Shown here in pieces: positions 1 through 9,832 of a stretch of 64,000 bases of DNA (within the stretch, counting starts at the first letter, position 1; every line of letters begins with the position of its first letter). The translations under genes and the position numbers were made by a program. The stretch comes from VXYL01 sp963665195. GTDB lineage: Bacteria; Pseudomonadota; Gammaproteobacteria; Pseudomonadales; Azotimanducaceae. The notes beneath the pieces were generated by a model. It did not search any database, was not told the origin of the DNA, and saw only the letters and a list, made by a program, of their open reading frames with translations. The DNA lies in assembly GCA_963665195.1 (NCBI GenBank), contig OY762070.1, forward strand, positions 1,240,001 to 1,304,000, read 5' to 3'.

Positions 1-1
1 G

Positions 2-862
2 TACCTCGACCACCTGCGCACGCATGGCTGGGTCTGCCTCGCCGCGGTGCTGGCGGCGGACACCGTCGACGACTTGCAGCGCATCGCCGGCACGGATGGC
101 CACTCGCATCGGCGGCCGGATCGGGCGACGCGGCAGATCTGCCAGGGCGGCGCCCTTGCCCGTACTGCCGCGGAGCCGGTCTCCGTCTGGCTGGCGCGGC
201 GCTACATGCGCACCGACGACATCCGTCTCGCCCACTCGCCGCATATCGGCGTGATGACGCCGGACGACGGCGAGCGCACCGTGCAGGGCTGGCATTCGGA
301 CTATCCCTACCACTGGGGCATCCGCGCCGCCGGCAGGGTGCCGACGCCGAGCGGCGCAACGGTGATGGGCGTGCAGCGCATCGTCTGCGTCTCCGAGTTC
401 ACCAAGCACCGCGGCGCCACTGCCTTCAAGCTCGGTTCGCACGACTTGGAACGCGGCCCGCCGGCGGCGTGGGGCATCGCTGCGGACGCCTACCAGCCCG
501 GCTATCGCGCCGCCAACGGCCTGCCGTACAACGGCCCCGACGCGGACGTGATCGAAGCGCCGGCGGGCAGCATGATCCTGTTCGACACCCGCACCTGGCA
601 CCGCGCCGGCATCAATCGCAGCGCCCAGGGCCGCGCCGCCATCCTGATGGACATGACGCCCGCCTACATCGTCCCGTACTCGGATACCAGCGAGGACTAC
701 CGGGCGCTGATCGACAGCGACGCCTATGGCGAGTTGAACGAGCGCGAGAGAGCGGAGCTCCAGCGCCTCATGGTGCATCGGTTCCTGGGTCCGGCCGGGC
801 CGCGCTCGGTGATCGGGACGAATGCGGAACTCACCGAGCGGTTCCCCGCCCGGCGGCGCTGA
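2..862 (+). CDS. Phytanoyl-CoA dioxygenase family protein (5' end outside window)
   Basis: The frame is open from the window edge, so the N-terminus is missing; 286 residues are visible. The fold is that of Fe(II)/2-oxoglutarate-dependent PhyH oxygenases: the HxD half of the iron facial triad lies in WHSDYP (near window base 290) and the distal His plus the 2-oxoglutarate-binding Arg are in TWHRAGINRS (near base 600). PhyH proteins hydroxylate aliphatic carbons of acyl-CoAs or other small molecules; the substrate cannot be read from sequence. It ends 30 bases before the convergent msrA gene. A second PhyH homologue lies at 18661-19602, but the two are not close copies. Family assignment is secure, substrate unknown. 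Confidence 0.85.
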   Translation, partial: YLDHLRTHGWVCLAAVLAADTVDDLQRIAGTDGHSHRRPDRATRQICQGGALARTAAEPVSVWLARRYMRTDDIRLAHSPHIGVMTPDDGERTVQGWHSDYPYHWGIRAAGRVPTPSGATVMGVQRIVCVSEFTKHRGATAFKLGSHDLERGPPAAWGIAADAYQPGYRAANGLPYNGPDADVIEAPAGSMILFDTRTWHRAGINRSAQGRAAILMDMTPAYIVPYSDTSEDYRALIDSDAYGELNERERAELQRLMVHRFLGPAGPRSVIGTNAELTERFPARRR

Positions 863-892
863 CCGCGCGATGCGAGGCCGTGCCGCCGGCGC

Positions 893-1552
<660 letters not shown>

Positions 1553-1651
1553 GTGGCGGACCATCTCCCTAGCGTTCGATCCGCCGAGCATACTCGATGG
1601 CGCAAACTGCCGTACCGCGCCGGGACGACCTGATGCGCTACACTTTTGGCC

Positions 1652-3472
1652 ATGGTGCCCTCGCCCACAGCCCCTGCCCGCGCGGCTCGCACCCGGCTGC
1701 GCGGACGATGGCCGCTCGCCCTCATCGTCCTGTTCGCCGCGCTCGTGCCCGTCGGCTGCGCGACGCTGCCCGCCGCGCCGGCGCCGGACTACGACGTGCT
1801 GGCCGGGGGGATCGCCGACGGCGAGCCGGTGGATCTCGACGCCCTGCGGGAGGCGTTTCTGGCGCAGCCGGACTTCGCCGGGCGGCTGCATCGCCTGGTG
1901 CAGCTCGAAGCGCAGGCCAAGGCGCTCGAAGAGCGCCCGTTGCGCCTCGGCGCCCTCGGTTCCGCCGCTCTGGATCTGTACTACGGCAGCCTCGTCGGCC
2001 ATCGCGCCCAGGCGCGCTTCTATCGGGAGGTGGGGAACGAGGCGCAGGCGGCCTTCCACGATGCGCAAGTGGCGGCGATCAGCGCCGAGATCGACGCCGC
2101 CGGTGCCGAAGCGCCGGAACGGCGACCGCGCAAGCGCCGCGACGGCGAGGCCCCCGACGGCACCCAAGCCAGGCCCTATCGGGTGCTGTTCGTCAATCAG
2201 GCGCAGGCCTTCCTCGCCGAGCAGGGACTGGAGGCGGTCGGCTCGGTCTACCACGAGACGCCGGACGCGCCGCTGATGCTCTGGGTCGCCGCGCGCCAGG
2301 GCGATGGCCGAGCCCGCAACATCTTCTTCGACTTGAGTCCGCTCTACGAACGCTTCGCCGCCGCGGTGGCCCAGGATCCGGACGCCGCGGTGTTCCCGAT
2401 CCCCGGCCCCGCCGTCACCTGTCGCTCGATGCCGCCGTGCGCGCCGTTCAGTCCATCGGCGTTCGTGCATGCGCTGGCGCGCAACCGGGACGATGCCGCG
2501 CAGACTCTGATCGGGCGCACGCTGGTGGCGCTGGGCGACCGCTGGGACGATGCCGCCAACTGGCTGTTGCAGGCGGCGCAGTCCGGCAACGCGGTAGCCA
2601 ACCTGACCCTCGGCGAAGTCTGCCTGGCGCTCAGCAGCCGCCGTCCCCAGCAGGCGCAGCTATGGCTGGAGCGCGCCGAGAACCGCCTGCAGATCGCGGT
2701 GGACGCGGGCTTCGAAGCCGCCATGGTGCAGCTGGCGGGGCTATACCGGCGCGGCGTGTTCGGCGCGGAGAAGCGGGCCTTGGCAGTGCCGCTGTTCGAG
2801 CGCGCGGCGCAGACGGGCAGCGTCGATGCGCTCGTCGTGCTTGGCTGGCTCCACGCCGTCGGCGAAGACGCCGCGCTCGATCACGATCTGGCCGAGCGCT
2901 ATCTGGTACGCGCCGCCGAACTGGACGACGAGGGCAAGGTGCAGTACGCCCGCTTCCTCCTGAGTCCGCTGGTGGATCGTGGATTCAACGAGCGCGCCTA
3001 CGGCTGGCTCAAGGACGTGGCTGCGAACGACGATCCCCAGGCCATGCTGCTCATCGCCAAGCTCTACCACAAGGGCGTACACCTGCCGAAGCACCCCCGC
3101 CGCGCACGGGGCTGGATGAAGAAGGCCGTCAAGGCCGCACCGGACGATGCCCATGTGGTGAACGAGGTGGCATGGACGCTGACGGTGACTCGCATGCCGC
3201 GGCTGCGCGACGAACGCTATGCCCTGAGAATCATGGAGCGCGTGATGGCGGATGCCGACAACGAGGCGCGGCACAACCCGGCGTACCTCGACACCTGGGC
3301 CGCGGCGTATGCGGCCAACGGCGACTTCGAGCGCGCCATCTCCGTTCAGCAGGAGGCCATCGCCATCGAACAGGCGAAGTCGCAGCGGGAAAGGAGCGAC
3401 GTCGACGTGCTGCTCGAGCACCTCGCCGCATTCCGCGCCGGCGAACTGGTGTACGACGAAGCCGTTCCCTAG
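1652..3472 (+). CDS. Sel1/TPR-repeat lipoprotein
   Basis: A 606-residue predicted lipoprotein. A basic N-terminus and hydrophobic stretch lead to the lipobox LVPVGC with Cys36 as the lipidation site. The remainder is alpha-helical and contains Sel1-like/TPR repeats, for example segments resembling AxWLLQAAQSG, AMVQLAGLYRRG and AMLLIAKLYHKG at about residues 290-490, the kind of surface that holds partner proteins at the envelope. No catalytic motif is seen. ATG at 1652 is preferred to an in-frame TTG six bases upstream. It lies 14 bases upstream of mnmH on the same strand, but a functional link is not implied. The exact role is unknown. Confidence 0.75.
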   Translation: MVPSPTAPARAARTRLRGRWPLALIVLFAALVPVGCATLPAAPAPDYDVLAGGIADGEPVDLDALREAFLAQPDFAGRLHRLVQLEAQAKALEERPLRLGALGSAALDLYYGSLVGHRAQARFYREVGNEAQAAFHDAQVAAISAEIDAAGAEAPERRPRKRRDGEAPDGTQARPYRVLFVNQAQAFLAEQGLEAVGSVYHETPDAPLMLWVAARQGDGRARNIFFDLSPLYERFAAAVAQDPDAAVFPIPGPAVTCRSMPPCAPFSPSAFVHALARNRDDAAQTLIGRTLVALGDRWDDAANWLLQAAQSGNAVANLTLGEVCLALSSRRPQQAQLWLERAENRLQIAVDAGFEAAMVQLAGLYRRGVFGAEKRALAVPLFERAAQTGSVDALVVLGWLHAVGEDAALDHDLAERYLVRAAELDDEGKVQYARFLLSPLVDRGFNERAYGWLKDVAANDDPQAMLLIAKLYHKGVHLPKHPRRARGWMKKAVKAAPDDAHVVNEVAWTLTVTRMPRLRDERYALRIMERVMADADNEARHNPAYLDTWAAAYAANGDFERAISVQQEAIAIEQAKSQRERSDVDVLLEHLAAFRAGELVYDEAVP

Positions 3473-3486
3473 CGCCGGGCCGAGCC

Positions 3487-4557
3487 ATGTCGGCGCTCCC
3501 CCTCGAAGACGACTACGCGGCGATCCTTCGGTCGTCGCGGCCGCTGATCGACGTCCGCGCGCCGGCGGAGTTCGCCAAGGGCGCCGTGCCGGGCGCGGTG
3601 AACCTGCCGCTGCTGGACGACGATGAGCGCGCCGCGGTGGGCATTGCCTACAAGCGGCGCGGCCAGCGCGCCGCGGTGGAGCTGGGCCATCGCTTGGTTG
3701 GCGGGGAAGTCCGGCGCGCGCGTATCGACGCCTGGCGCGCCTTCGCGGCATCGAGACCCGATGCGCTGATCTACTGCTGGCGCGGCGGCATGCGCTCCGC
3801 CATCGCCCAGACCTGGCTGCAGGAAAGCGGCGTGACGCTCGGTCGCGTCGTTGGCGGCTTCAAGGCGCTGCGTCGGTTCTGCTTGGACACCATCGACGAA
3901 GCGAGCGCGAAGCGACGCTTGATCCTCGTCGGCGGCCGCACGGGCACCGGGAAGACGCGCGTCGTGCAAAAGGCCGAGAACCATGTCGATCTCGAGGGCC
4001 TCGCCAACCACCGCGGCTCCGCGTTCGGCGGCTTCACGACGCCGCAGCCGCCGCCGGTGGCCTTCGAGAACGCCTTGGCCGTCAAGCTGTTGAGGCTGCC
4101 GCCGCAGGCAACGGTGGTGCTCGAAGACGAGAGCCGCACGATCGGTCGCCTGGCGATTCCGGAAGCGCTCTTCGCGACCATGCAGCGCAGTCCCATCGCG
4201 CTGCTAGAAGCGCCGCTGGCGGAGCGCATCGACAACGTCTATCGGGAGTACGTGGCCCAGGCCGACAACCCGCGAGAGCCGCTGCTTGCCGCCCTGGACC
4301 GCATCCAGCGGCGCCTCGGCGGCATCCGCCATGGCGAAATCTCCGCTCTGATGCGGGCTGCTTTCGATGCGGACAGCGCCGCCGCGCACCGGCGCTGGAT
4401 CGGCCGACTGCTGACGGACTACTACGACCCCATGTACGACTACCAACTCGCTGCCAAGGCGGAGCGCGTCCTCATGCGCGGCGATGCGGGCGCAGTCGCG
4501 GCCTTCGTGGCGGCACCAAGTACCCACCCTAAGCATGTCGACCGTATTCCGGACTGA
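3487..4557 (+). CDS. mnmH: tRNA 2-selenouridine synthase MnmH (SelU)
   Basis: A 356-residue protein with an N-terminal rhodanese domain and a C-terminal P-loop domain, the architecture of MnmH. The enzyme replaces sulfur by selenium in 2-thiouridine at the tRNA wobble position, through a geranylated intermediate. The rhodanese active-site Cys is Cys97 in YCWRGGMRS, the same number as in E. coli, and the Walker A motif GGRTGTGKT spans about residues 149-157. ATG at 3487 follows the lipoprotein stop by 14 bases. It needs selenophosphate from SelD; no selD or selA is in this window. Length and motifs are complete, so it should be functional. Confidence 0.95.
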   Translation: MSALPLEDDYAAILRSSRPLIDVRAPAEFAKGAVPGAVNLPLLDDDERAAVGIAYKRRGQRAAVELGHRLVGGEVRRARIDAWRAFAASRPDALIYCWRGGMRSAIAQTWLQESGVTLGRVVGGFKALRRFCLDTIDEASAKRRLILVGGRTGTGKTRVVQKAENHVDLEGLANHRGSAFGGFTTPQPPPVAFENALAVKLLRLPPQATVVLEDESRTIGRLAIPEALFATMQRSPIALLEAPLAERIDNVYREYVAQADNPREPLLAALDRIQRRLGGIRHGEISALMRAAFDADSAAAHRRWIGRLLTDYYDPMYDYQLAAKAERVLMRGDAGAVAAFVAAPSTHPKHVDRIPD

Positions 4558-4776
4558 AACGGATGCACCTCTCGGCCCAGGCTGCAGCGGCTTCGGCGAG
4601 CGTGGCACGGCGCATCGGACGCACCCTCGCGGTCTGGGCTGGAGCAGCCGCGCTGCCCGACCCTCGCCTCCTGTGCCGGTGTCGGCGCCGGGCGAAAGAC
4701 GCGCGAGATTGCTGACGCGCAACTCGCACTGCGTTACGCTACGAAGCGAGACCAGCGCATCGCCAATGGAGCAGAG

Positions 4777-5430
4777 ATGGCAACGCATGGGGCCACGAGT
4801 ACCGCCTTAGGCCACAGGACTGCGCCGCCGGTAACGGGCGCACGCAGCATCTTCCCCGTGGACAACGCTACGGAGGAGGAGCAGCTCTACTTCGACATGG
4901 TGGACACGGCGTTCGCGGCCAAGGACGAGAAGGTCATCAGCAACGGTCTGCCCGCACACGCGGTCTACCTGCTCTACAAACTCCTCAGCGGCGCCAGCTG
5001 CCGCGTCCGCATCTATACGGGGCATCTCCAACAGACGTTCGACGGCGTGCTCGCGTACCGCGAGCCCTGCTTGGCGGCCGCCGCGGTGCGGTTTTTGGAA
5101 CGGCCCGGAACGGAGCTCCTAGTGGCGGTGGGCGACAAGCTTGATGTGCCCGATGGCCGCGAGCCGAAGGACCACCCGTTCATCAGGGCAATCCTAGAAG
5201 CGGGCGACAGGGTCAAGGGAGAACTGCGTCTGTACGACGCATCCGAATCCGAGGTCTTCGAGCATCATTTCGCAGTCATGGACGAAAAAGCGTTCCGAGT
5301 GGAAGTGGACACCCGCAAGGCGCAGGCCTACGCCAGTTTCGGCGACGCGGAGTTCGCGGAGATTATCGCCGGTGTGTTCGACCACATGGTGGATGTCAGC
5401 CGCGAAATCAAGCTCCCAGCCGCTGCGTAA
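4777..5430 (+). CDS. Hypothetical protein, first gene of an unrecognised cassette
   Basis: A 217-residue protein I do not recognise. It has no signal peptide or membrane segment. The N-terminal 25 residues look unstructured; the core (about 35-200) alternates beta and helix with a segment resembling KLLSGASCRVRIYTGHLQ and charged loops. Codon use is less GC-biased than the neighbours (for example tta, ata and agt codons), which suggests acquired DNA. A second short frame (5488-5656) begins 57 bases downstream on the same strand and stops being alignable where the CoA-transferase fragment starts. No catalytic motif was identified; an adaptor or sensor role is possible but unsupported. Confidence 0.55.
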   Translation: MATHGATSTALGHRTAPPVTGARSIFPVDNATEEEQLYFDMVDTAFAAKDEKVISNGLPAHAVYLLYKLLSGASCRVRIYTGHLQQTFDGVLAYREPCLAAAAVRFLERPGTELLVAVGDKLDVPDGREPKDHPFIRAILEAGDRVKGELRLYDASESEVFEHHFAVMDEKAFRVEVDTRKAQAYASFGDAEFAEIIAGVFDHMVDVSREIKLPAAA

Positions 5431-5487
5431 GTCGACAGCGGGCGAAGCCGCGCGGCTCCCCCGATACCGATACCTGATGGACACGAC

Positions 5488-5656
5488 ATGGCTACGCTAG
5501 GCGAATACAGTACTGCAATAGAGCTAGCCTTCGACGCGAACCTGTTGGTAGCGGCGTGGGCCACGCTCTACCGGTTGTTCAGTACACGGTTCAAGGCGCT
5601 GTCGGCGGACGCCGACAGATTCGAGGCGGAACCGCTGCTGGAAGAAGAGGTCAGCA
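5488..5656 (+). pseudogene. Truncated second gene of the unrecognised cassette
   Basis: An ATG preceded by a plausible spacing from the upstream gene opens a frame whose first 56 or so residues (MATLGEYSTAIELAFDANLL...) look like a real acidic, helical protein start. From about base 5657 the sequence instead belongs to the CoA-transferase fragment read in another frame, and the cassette frame continues only as low-complexity Gly/Arg-rich noise. I therefore read it as the 5' remnant of a gene cut at the rearrangement breakpoint. The protein family is not recognised. Confidence 0.5.
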
Positions 5657-5659
5657 TAG

Positions 5660-7306
5660 ATCCTCGGCTTGCCGGACCTGGCGGCGGACGAGGAGCTGCA
5701 GCAGCCGGGCATCCGCGGCAAGCATCGGGATCGGTTCGGCGATCGCGTGGCCGAGGCCATGGCCAAGTGGCGCCGCGAGGAGCTGTTCGAGGCGCTGGCG
5801 GCCGAGCGGGTGGTGGCGGGACCCGCCTTCACCGTAGGCGAGATGGGCAGCAACCCGCAGTTCCGGGCGCGCGGCTTCTTTCGCACGATGCCCGGTTCCA
5901 AGACGCGCTTCCCCGGCCCGTTCGCGCGCATGGGGTTGAGCGGCTGGCGCTTGGCGCACGAGATGCCGAGCGCCCCGGAGGATGCGCGATTCAGCGTCGG
6001 CGGCGTCGGCCGCGTTGCCCCGAGACGCGCCGGAGCGGGTGGCCAAGGCCCGCTCGCCGGCTTCCGCGGCCTCGTGCTCACACAGGCGTGGGCGGGCACC
6101 TACGCCACGCAGCTGCTTGCCCTGCTCGGCGCCGATGTGATCCAACTCGAGACCCGCGGCCGCCTCGACAGCTGGCGCGGCACGTACCGCAACCCCATGC
6201 CGCGCGGCCTGCAGCCGCTCGCGTCCGCCAAGCATCCGTGGAACTGCAATCCGCTGTACAACTCGGTGAACCTGAACAAGCGCTGCATCACCGTGGATCT
6301 GGCGACCGCCGAAGGCATCGGCATCTTCAAGTCGCTGCTGCCGCAGGTGGACTTCGTGGCGGAGAACTTCTCGCCGCGGGTGATGGGCAACCTCGGCCTC
6401 GACTACGAGACGCTCAAGGCCATCAAGCCCGATCTGGTGATGGCGAGCCTGTCCGCCTACGGCGCCACCGGCCCGTGGGCGAAGGTGCCGGGCATCGGCG
6501 GCACCATCGAGCCGTCTTCCGGCATGTCCTCCCTGCTCGGCTACGCGGGCGAAGAACAGCCGCAGAACTCGGGGCAGATGTACCCGGATCCGGTGGCCGG
6601 CCTGTGCGGTTTCGCGGCCATCGCCACCGCCCTGCTGCATCGCGACCGCACGGGCGAGGGCCAGTTCATCGATCTGTCCATGCAGGAGGCGAGCTTCACG
6701 TTCATCGGCGACGCCTGGCTGCAATACGCGGCTACCGGCGAAGTGCGCGGGCCAGAGGGCAACCGCCACCCCCGCTACGCGCCGCACGGCATCTATCCCT
6801 GCGCCGACGAGGACCAGTGGATCGCCATCGCCGCCGAGACCGACGAGCAGTTCGCCGCGCTGGCGGCGGAGCTCGCCCTGCCTGCGGCGCCCTTCGCAAC
6901 CGAAGCGCTGCGCAAGGCGGACGAGGCCGAACTCGATGCGGCGATCGCCCGCCGCACCTGCACCCACGACAAGGGCGAACTCGCGAGCCGTCTGGCGGCG
7001 CGCGGCGTACCGGCCGCGGCGGTGCTCGACGCCGGCGAAGTGGCGCGCGACGAAGCCCTGCGCGAGCGCGGCCATATGGTGCGCACCGAGCACCCCGAGA
7101 CCGGGCCGATCTGGCAGTCCGGCGTCCCGTTGCGCTTCAGCCGCACGCCGGTGGCCGTCAGCCGTCCGGCGCCGCTGCAGGGCCAGCACTCCTTCGAGCT
7201 GTTCAGCGAGTTCCTCGGCATGACCGAAGCGCGCTACCGCGAGCTTGCCGCCCGCGGCATCACGGGCATCGGGCAGCCGCCCAAGGCCGACGGCAAGACG
7301 GCATAG
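5660..7306 (+). pseudogene. CaiB/BaiF family III CoA-transferase, 3' part of a split two-domain gene
   Basis: About 549 codons follow an in-frame TAG at 5657-5659, with no good start codon of their own (a TTG at 5669, ATG only at 5890). The first ~90 residues (ILGLPDLAADEEL...) align with the C-terminal end of domain 1 of the intact two-domain CoA-transferase at 60963-63299; the rest is a complete second CaiB domain with the catalytic Asp in MYPDPVAG. The missing N-terminal part of domain 1 is found on the opposite strand at 7891-8619: joining FFWERAM to ILGLPDLA restores the family alignment with one residue between them. The second domain could still be made from an internal start. It lies 13 bases before the hydratase fragment, probably an old operon partner. 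Confidence 0.7.
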
Positions 7307-7319
7307 CGAGGACAAGCCA

Positions 7320-7982
7320 ATGGAGTACGTCAGCTACGAAGTCGCGAGTCACGTAGCCCGCATCGCAACGAACCGGCCGGCCTATCGCAACGCGCAGAGC
7401 CGCCGCCTGCTCGAAGAACTCGACGATGCCTTCCGCGCCGCCGCGGAAGACCCCGAGGTCCATGTCGTCGCCCTGTTCGGCGCTGGCGAGCATTTCTCCG
7501 GCGGCCACGACCTCGGCACGCCGGAGGAACTCGCGGACCGCGAGCAGCGGCCCTTGCAGGCGGGCCTGCGCGGGCGCTTCGACCACTCCCGCGAGCAGTT
7601 CGTGGACAAGACCATGCGCTGGCGCAACGTGCCGAAGCCGACCATCGCCGGCGTGCAGGGCTACTGCATCTTCGGCGGCTGGATCGTCGCGAGCGCCATG
7701 GACATCATCTACGCCGCGGACGACGCCATGTTCCTCGGCTCCAACTTCCAGTTCTTCTCCGTGCCTTGGGACATGCATCCGCGCAAGGCGAAGGAACTGC
7801 TCTACGAGAGCCGCTTCGTGGACGCCGAAGAGGCCGCGCAGCTTGGCCTCGTGAACCGCGTCGTCCCCGCGGCGCGGCTCGACGACGAAGTCATGTCATC
7901 GCCCGTTCCCAGAAGAACGGCCGCGACAGCGGCAGCGCGAAGTAGCCGTCCTGCACCGGAACCGGCCCGTCGTTCATGGTGA
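7320..7982 (+). pseudogene. Enoyl-CoA hydratase/isomerase, 3'-truncated
   Basis: Crotonase-fold protein starting at ATG 7320, 13 bases after the CoA-transferase stop. Both oxyanion-hole segments are present: GAGEHFSGGHDL (about residues 54-65) and YCIFGGWIVAS. Homology runs through NRVVPAARLDDEVM and then stops at about base 7895, where the frame enters the antisense of the CaiB fragment; residues after that are Arg/Pro/Ala-rich noise. The family normally has some 60-70 more residues including the C-terminal helices needed for trimer packing, so the product is probably inactive. It was likely the last gene of a hydrolase, CoA-transferase, hydratase operon before the rearrangement. Confidence 0.75.
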
Positions 7983-8619
7983 TGGCGGCGGTGCGCGGCC
8001 AGACGATGCCGCCGTAGGCGAAGCGCAGCGGCGCCGGCGCGAACGTGGAAACCAGCACCTCGCGCTCGGCGATGTCGATGATCTGGCCGAGGCCCTCACC
8101 CGCAGCGCGTTCGATCAGCGCCGCGACGACAGCGCCGTAGGCCAGCGTGCCGGACTGATAGGCGGCCTGGTAGCCGCTGCCCTTGAGCGGCGGGCGTCCC
8201 TGCACGCCGTTGACGCTCGCCCAGCCGGAGCTGGCGTAGGCGGTCAGGTCGTTGCCGGGACGGTCGGCGAGCGCGCCGTCCTGGCCGTAGGGGGTGATGG
8301 CGCAGACCACCGCCTGTGGGTTCGCTGCGGCGAGCGCTCCGGCATCGCCATCGGTGACGATCACGTCGGCTGCGGCGACAAGCTCGTCGCGCCGCTCCGG
8401 CATTGCGGAGCGCTTGTTGGCCAGGAAATAGCGCGCCGTGGCGCTGCGCCCCTGGGCGTCGAATGGCGGGTCGCGTCGCAGCGTGTGGCCTTCCGGAGGC
8501 TCGACCATGAGCACCTCGGCGCCGTAGTCGGCCAGCAGGCGGCTGCACCAGGCCGTGGCCGGGCGTTCGCCTAGATCCAGGGCGCGGATGCCCTGAAGCG
8601 CGAGGGGCTTGTGGCTCAT
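7891..8619 (-). pseudogene. CaiB/BaiF family III CoA-transferase, 5' part of a split gene
   Basis: A 242-residue product starting at ATG 8619 in ATGA overlap with the upstream hydrolase. It matches the N-terminal ~240 residues of domain 1 of two-domain family III CoA-transferases (start LQGIRALDLGERPATAWCSRLLADYGAEV; the Rossmann-like CoA-binding part). It ends abruptly as ...FFWERAMT and stop, where the family continues for over 500 residues. The missing continuation begins at base 5660 on the plus strand. As it stands it lacks the catalytic Asp region and domain 2 and cannot be a functional enzyme alone. Confidence 0.7.
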
Positions 8620-9482
8620 GCGGTCTCCAAGAAGGCGTCGATGAGCGCCAAGCAGCCGCCTAGCTGGTCGTGATGGGTCCAATGGCCGGCATCGTCGATC
8701 TCGCGCAAGGTGACGTTCTGGAAATGGCGCAGCGTGTCGTCCTGGCCGATCCGATGCGGATAGCCCTGCCGCGAGTTGATGATGAGCACGGGGCACTGGA
8801 TGCGCTGCCAGAGCGCCGCCAGGTCCGCGTCCGGGATGTCGTACGGACGCGGCGCCCGGGTGTAGTTGTCGAACTTCCAGGTATAGGTGCCGTCTTCGTT
8901 CTGGTTGCTGCCGTGGACGGTGAGATGCCGGGCCTGGTCCGGCGACAGATGCGGATTGGTGTCCTGCATGCGCCGGTAGGCGTCCTCCAAGGTGCCGTAG
9001 CGGCGCGGCACGCGCCCGGCGAGCGCGTAGTTGCCGTCGATCCACTGCCGCAGACGTTCATCCGGCGATTGGCCGTGGCGCGGATAGAGGCCGACGCCCT
9101 CGATGATGACGAGGCGCTGGACGGTCTCCGGGTAGGCGCCGGCGAAGATCGACGCGATGGTGCCGCCGAGGGAATGCGAGACCAGCGTGACGGGCGCCAA
9201 GTCGCGCTGGCGGACGAGCTGGGCAAGATCCTGGACGTACTCCAAGTACGAGTACGGGCTGCCCAGCGACCACTCCGAGTCGCCGTGGCCGCGCAGGTCC
9301 GGGGCGATGACGTGGTAGCGGCCCTGCAGCGCCGGCGCGAACCAGTCCCAGGAGTGGCAGTGGTCGTGTACGCCATGCACCAGCAGCATGTCCGGCGCGG
9401 CGTCGTTGCCCCAGTCCAGATAGTGCAGGCGCAGGCGCTGCGAGAAGTAGCTGTGCGAGGTGGGGTTCTCTTGCTCGGCCAT
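8616..9482 (-). CDS. Alpha/beta-fold hydrolase
   Basis: A 288-residue alpha/beta hydrolase. The oxyanion segment VHGVHD sits at residues 35-40, the nucleophile elbow SHSLGG gives Ser104, an acid residue is expected near residue 235 and the catalytic His lies in DAGHWTHHD near the C-terminus. No signal peptide, so cytosolic. It heads a leftward gene group with an ATGA overlap to the CoA-transferase 5' half, so it may hydrolyse an ester, lactone or CoA thioester in the same catabolic route. Start at ATG 9482; a longer upstream frame reads through the divergent intergenic region and is not supported. Substrate cannot be inferred. Confidence 0.85.
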   Translation of the reverse strand: MAEQENPTSHSYFSQRLRLHYLDWGNDAAPDMLLVHGVHDHCHSWDWFAPALQGRYHVIAPDLRGHGDSEWSLGSPYSYLEYVQDLAQLVRQRDLAPVTLVSHSLGGTIASIFAGAYPETVQRLVIIEGVGLYPRHGQSPDERLRQWIDGNYALAGRVPRRYGTLEDAYRRMQDTNPHLSPDQARHLTVHGSNQNEDGTYTWKFDNYTRAPRPYDIPDADLAALWQRIQCPVLIINSRQGYPHRIGQDDTLRHFQNVTLREIDDAGHWTHHDQLGGCLALIDAFLETA

Positions 9483-9582
9483 GGGCTGCGTGCGGCGTCC
9501 GTGGGGAACGATTCTAGCGCCCGCGGGTCTCACGGCGTAAGCGCGCAACACCCGCAGGCCGGAACGAAGCCGAAATAGTTGC

Positions 9583-9619
9583 TGTTACCTGTTGACACGA
9601 GTGTTACCCCAGGTAACAT
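9583..9619 (+). promoter_or_regulatory. Promoter with overlapping inverted-repeat operator
   Basis: A consensus -35 TTGACA (9592-9597) is followed after 16 bases by TAACAT (9614-9619), a good -10. The spacer and -10 carry the perfect inverted repeat GTTACC-CCA-GGTAAC (9603-9617), and a further GTTACC copy sits at 9584-9589, so TGTTACCTG (9583-9591) also pairs with CAGGTAACA (9610-9618). A repressor binding here would occlude RNA polymerase; the dyad resembles TetR-type operators. It lies between the leftward hydrolase and the rightward hydratase (start 9833). No regulator gene is in the window. Confidence 0.6.
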
Positions 9620-9832
9620 GCAGGTCAAGTCGAGTGGTCGCCACGGCAAGCGGCAAGCGAACCGGGCGACCGACAAGGGTCCCCTCCCCCTAGTAGGCTG
9701 CGCCGAGGCCACTCCCACGGCCTCGCCAGCCTACGCTCTCTCCCTGCTCTCTCCCCGAACCCGCTTGCCAGCCTTTGCCAGCGCTTCGCAACTCCGCCAC
9801 ACTCCGCCGCGTGTCCGGCACTGGAACCGCGC

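Noticed and set aside
1553..2470. A 5' extension of the msrA frame of about 300 codons on the minus strand
   Set aside because: It is antisense to the Sel1 lipoprotein, lacks any family similarity, and MsrA has a well-matched start at 1552.
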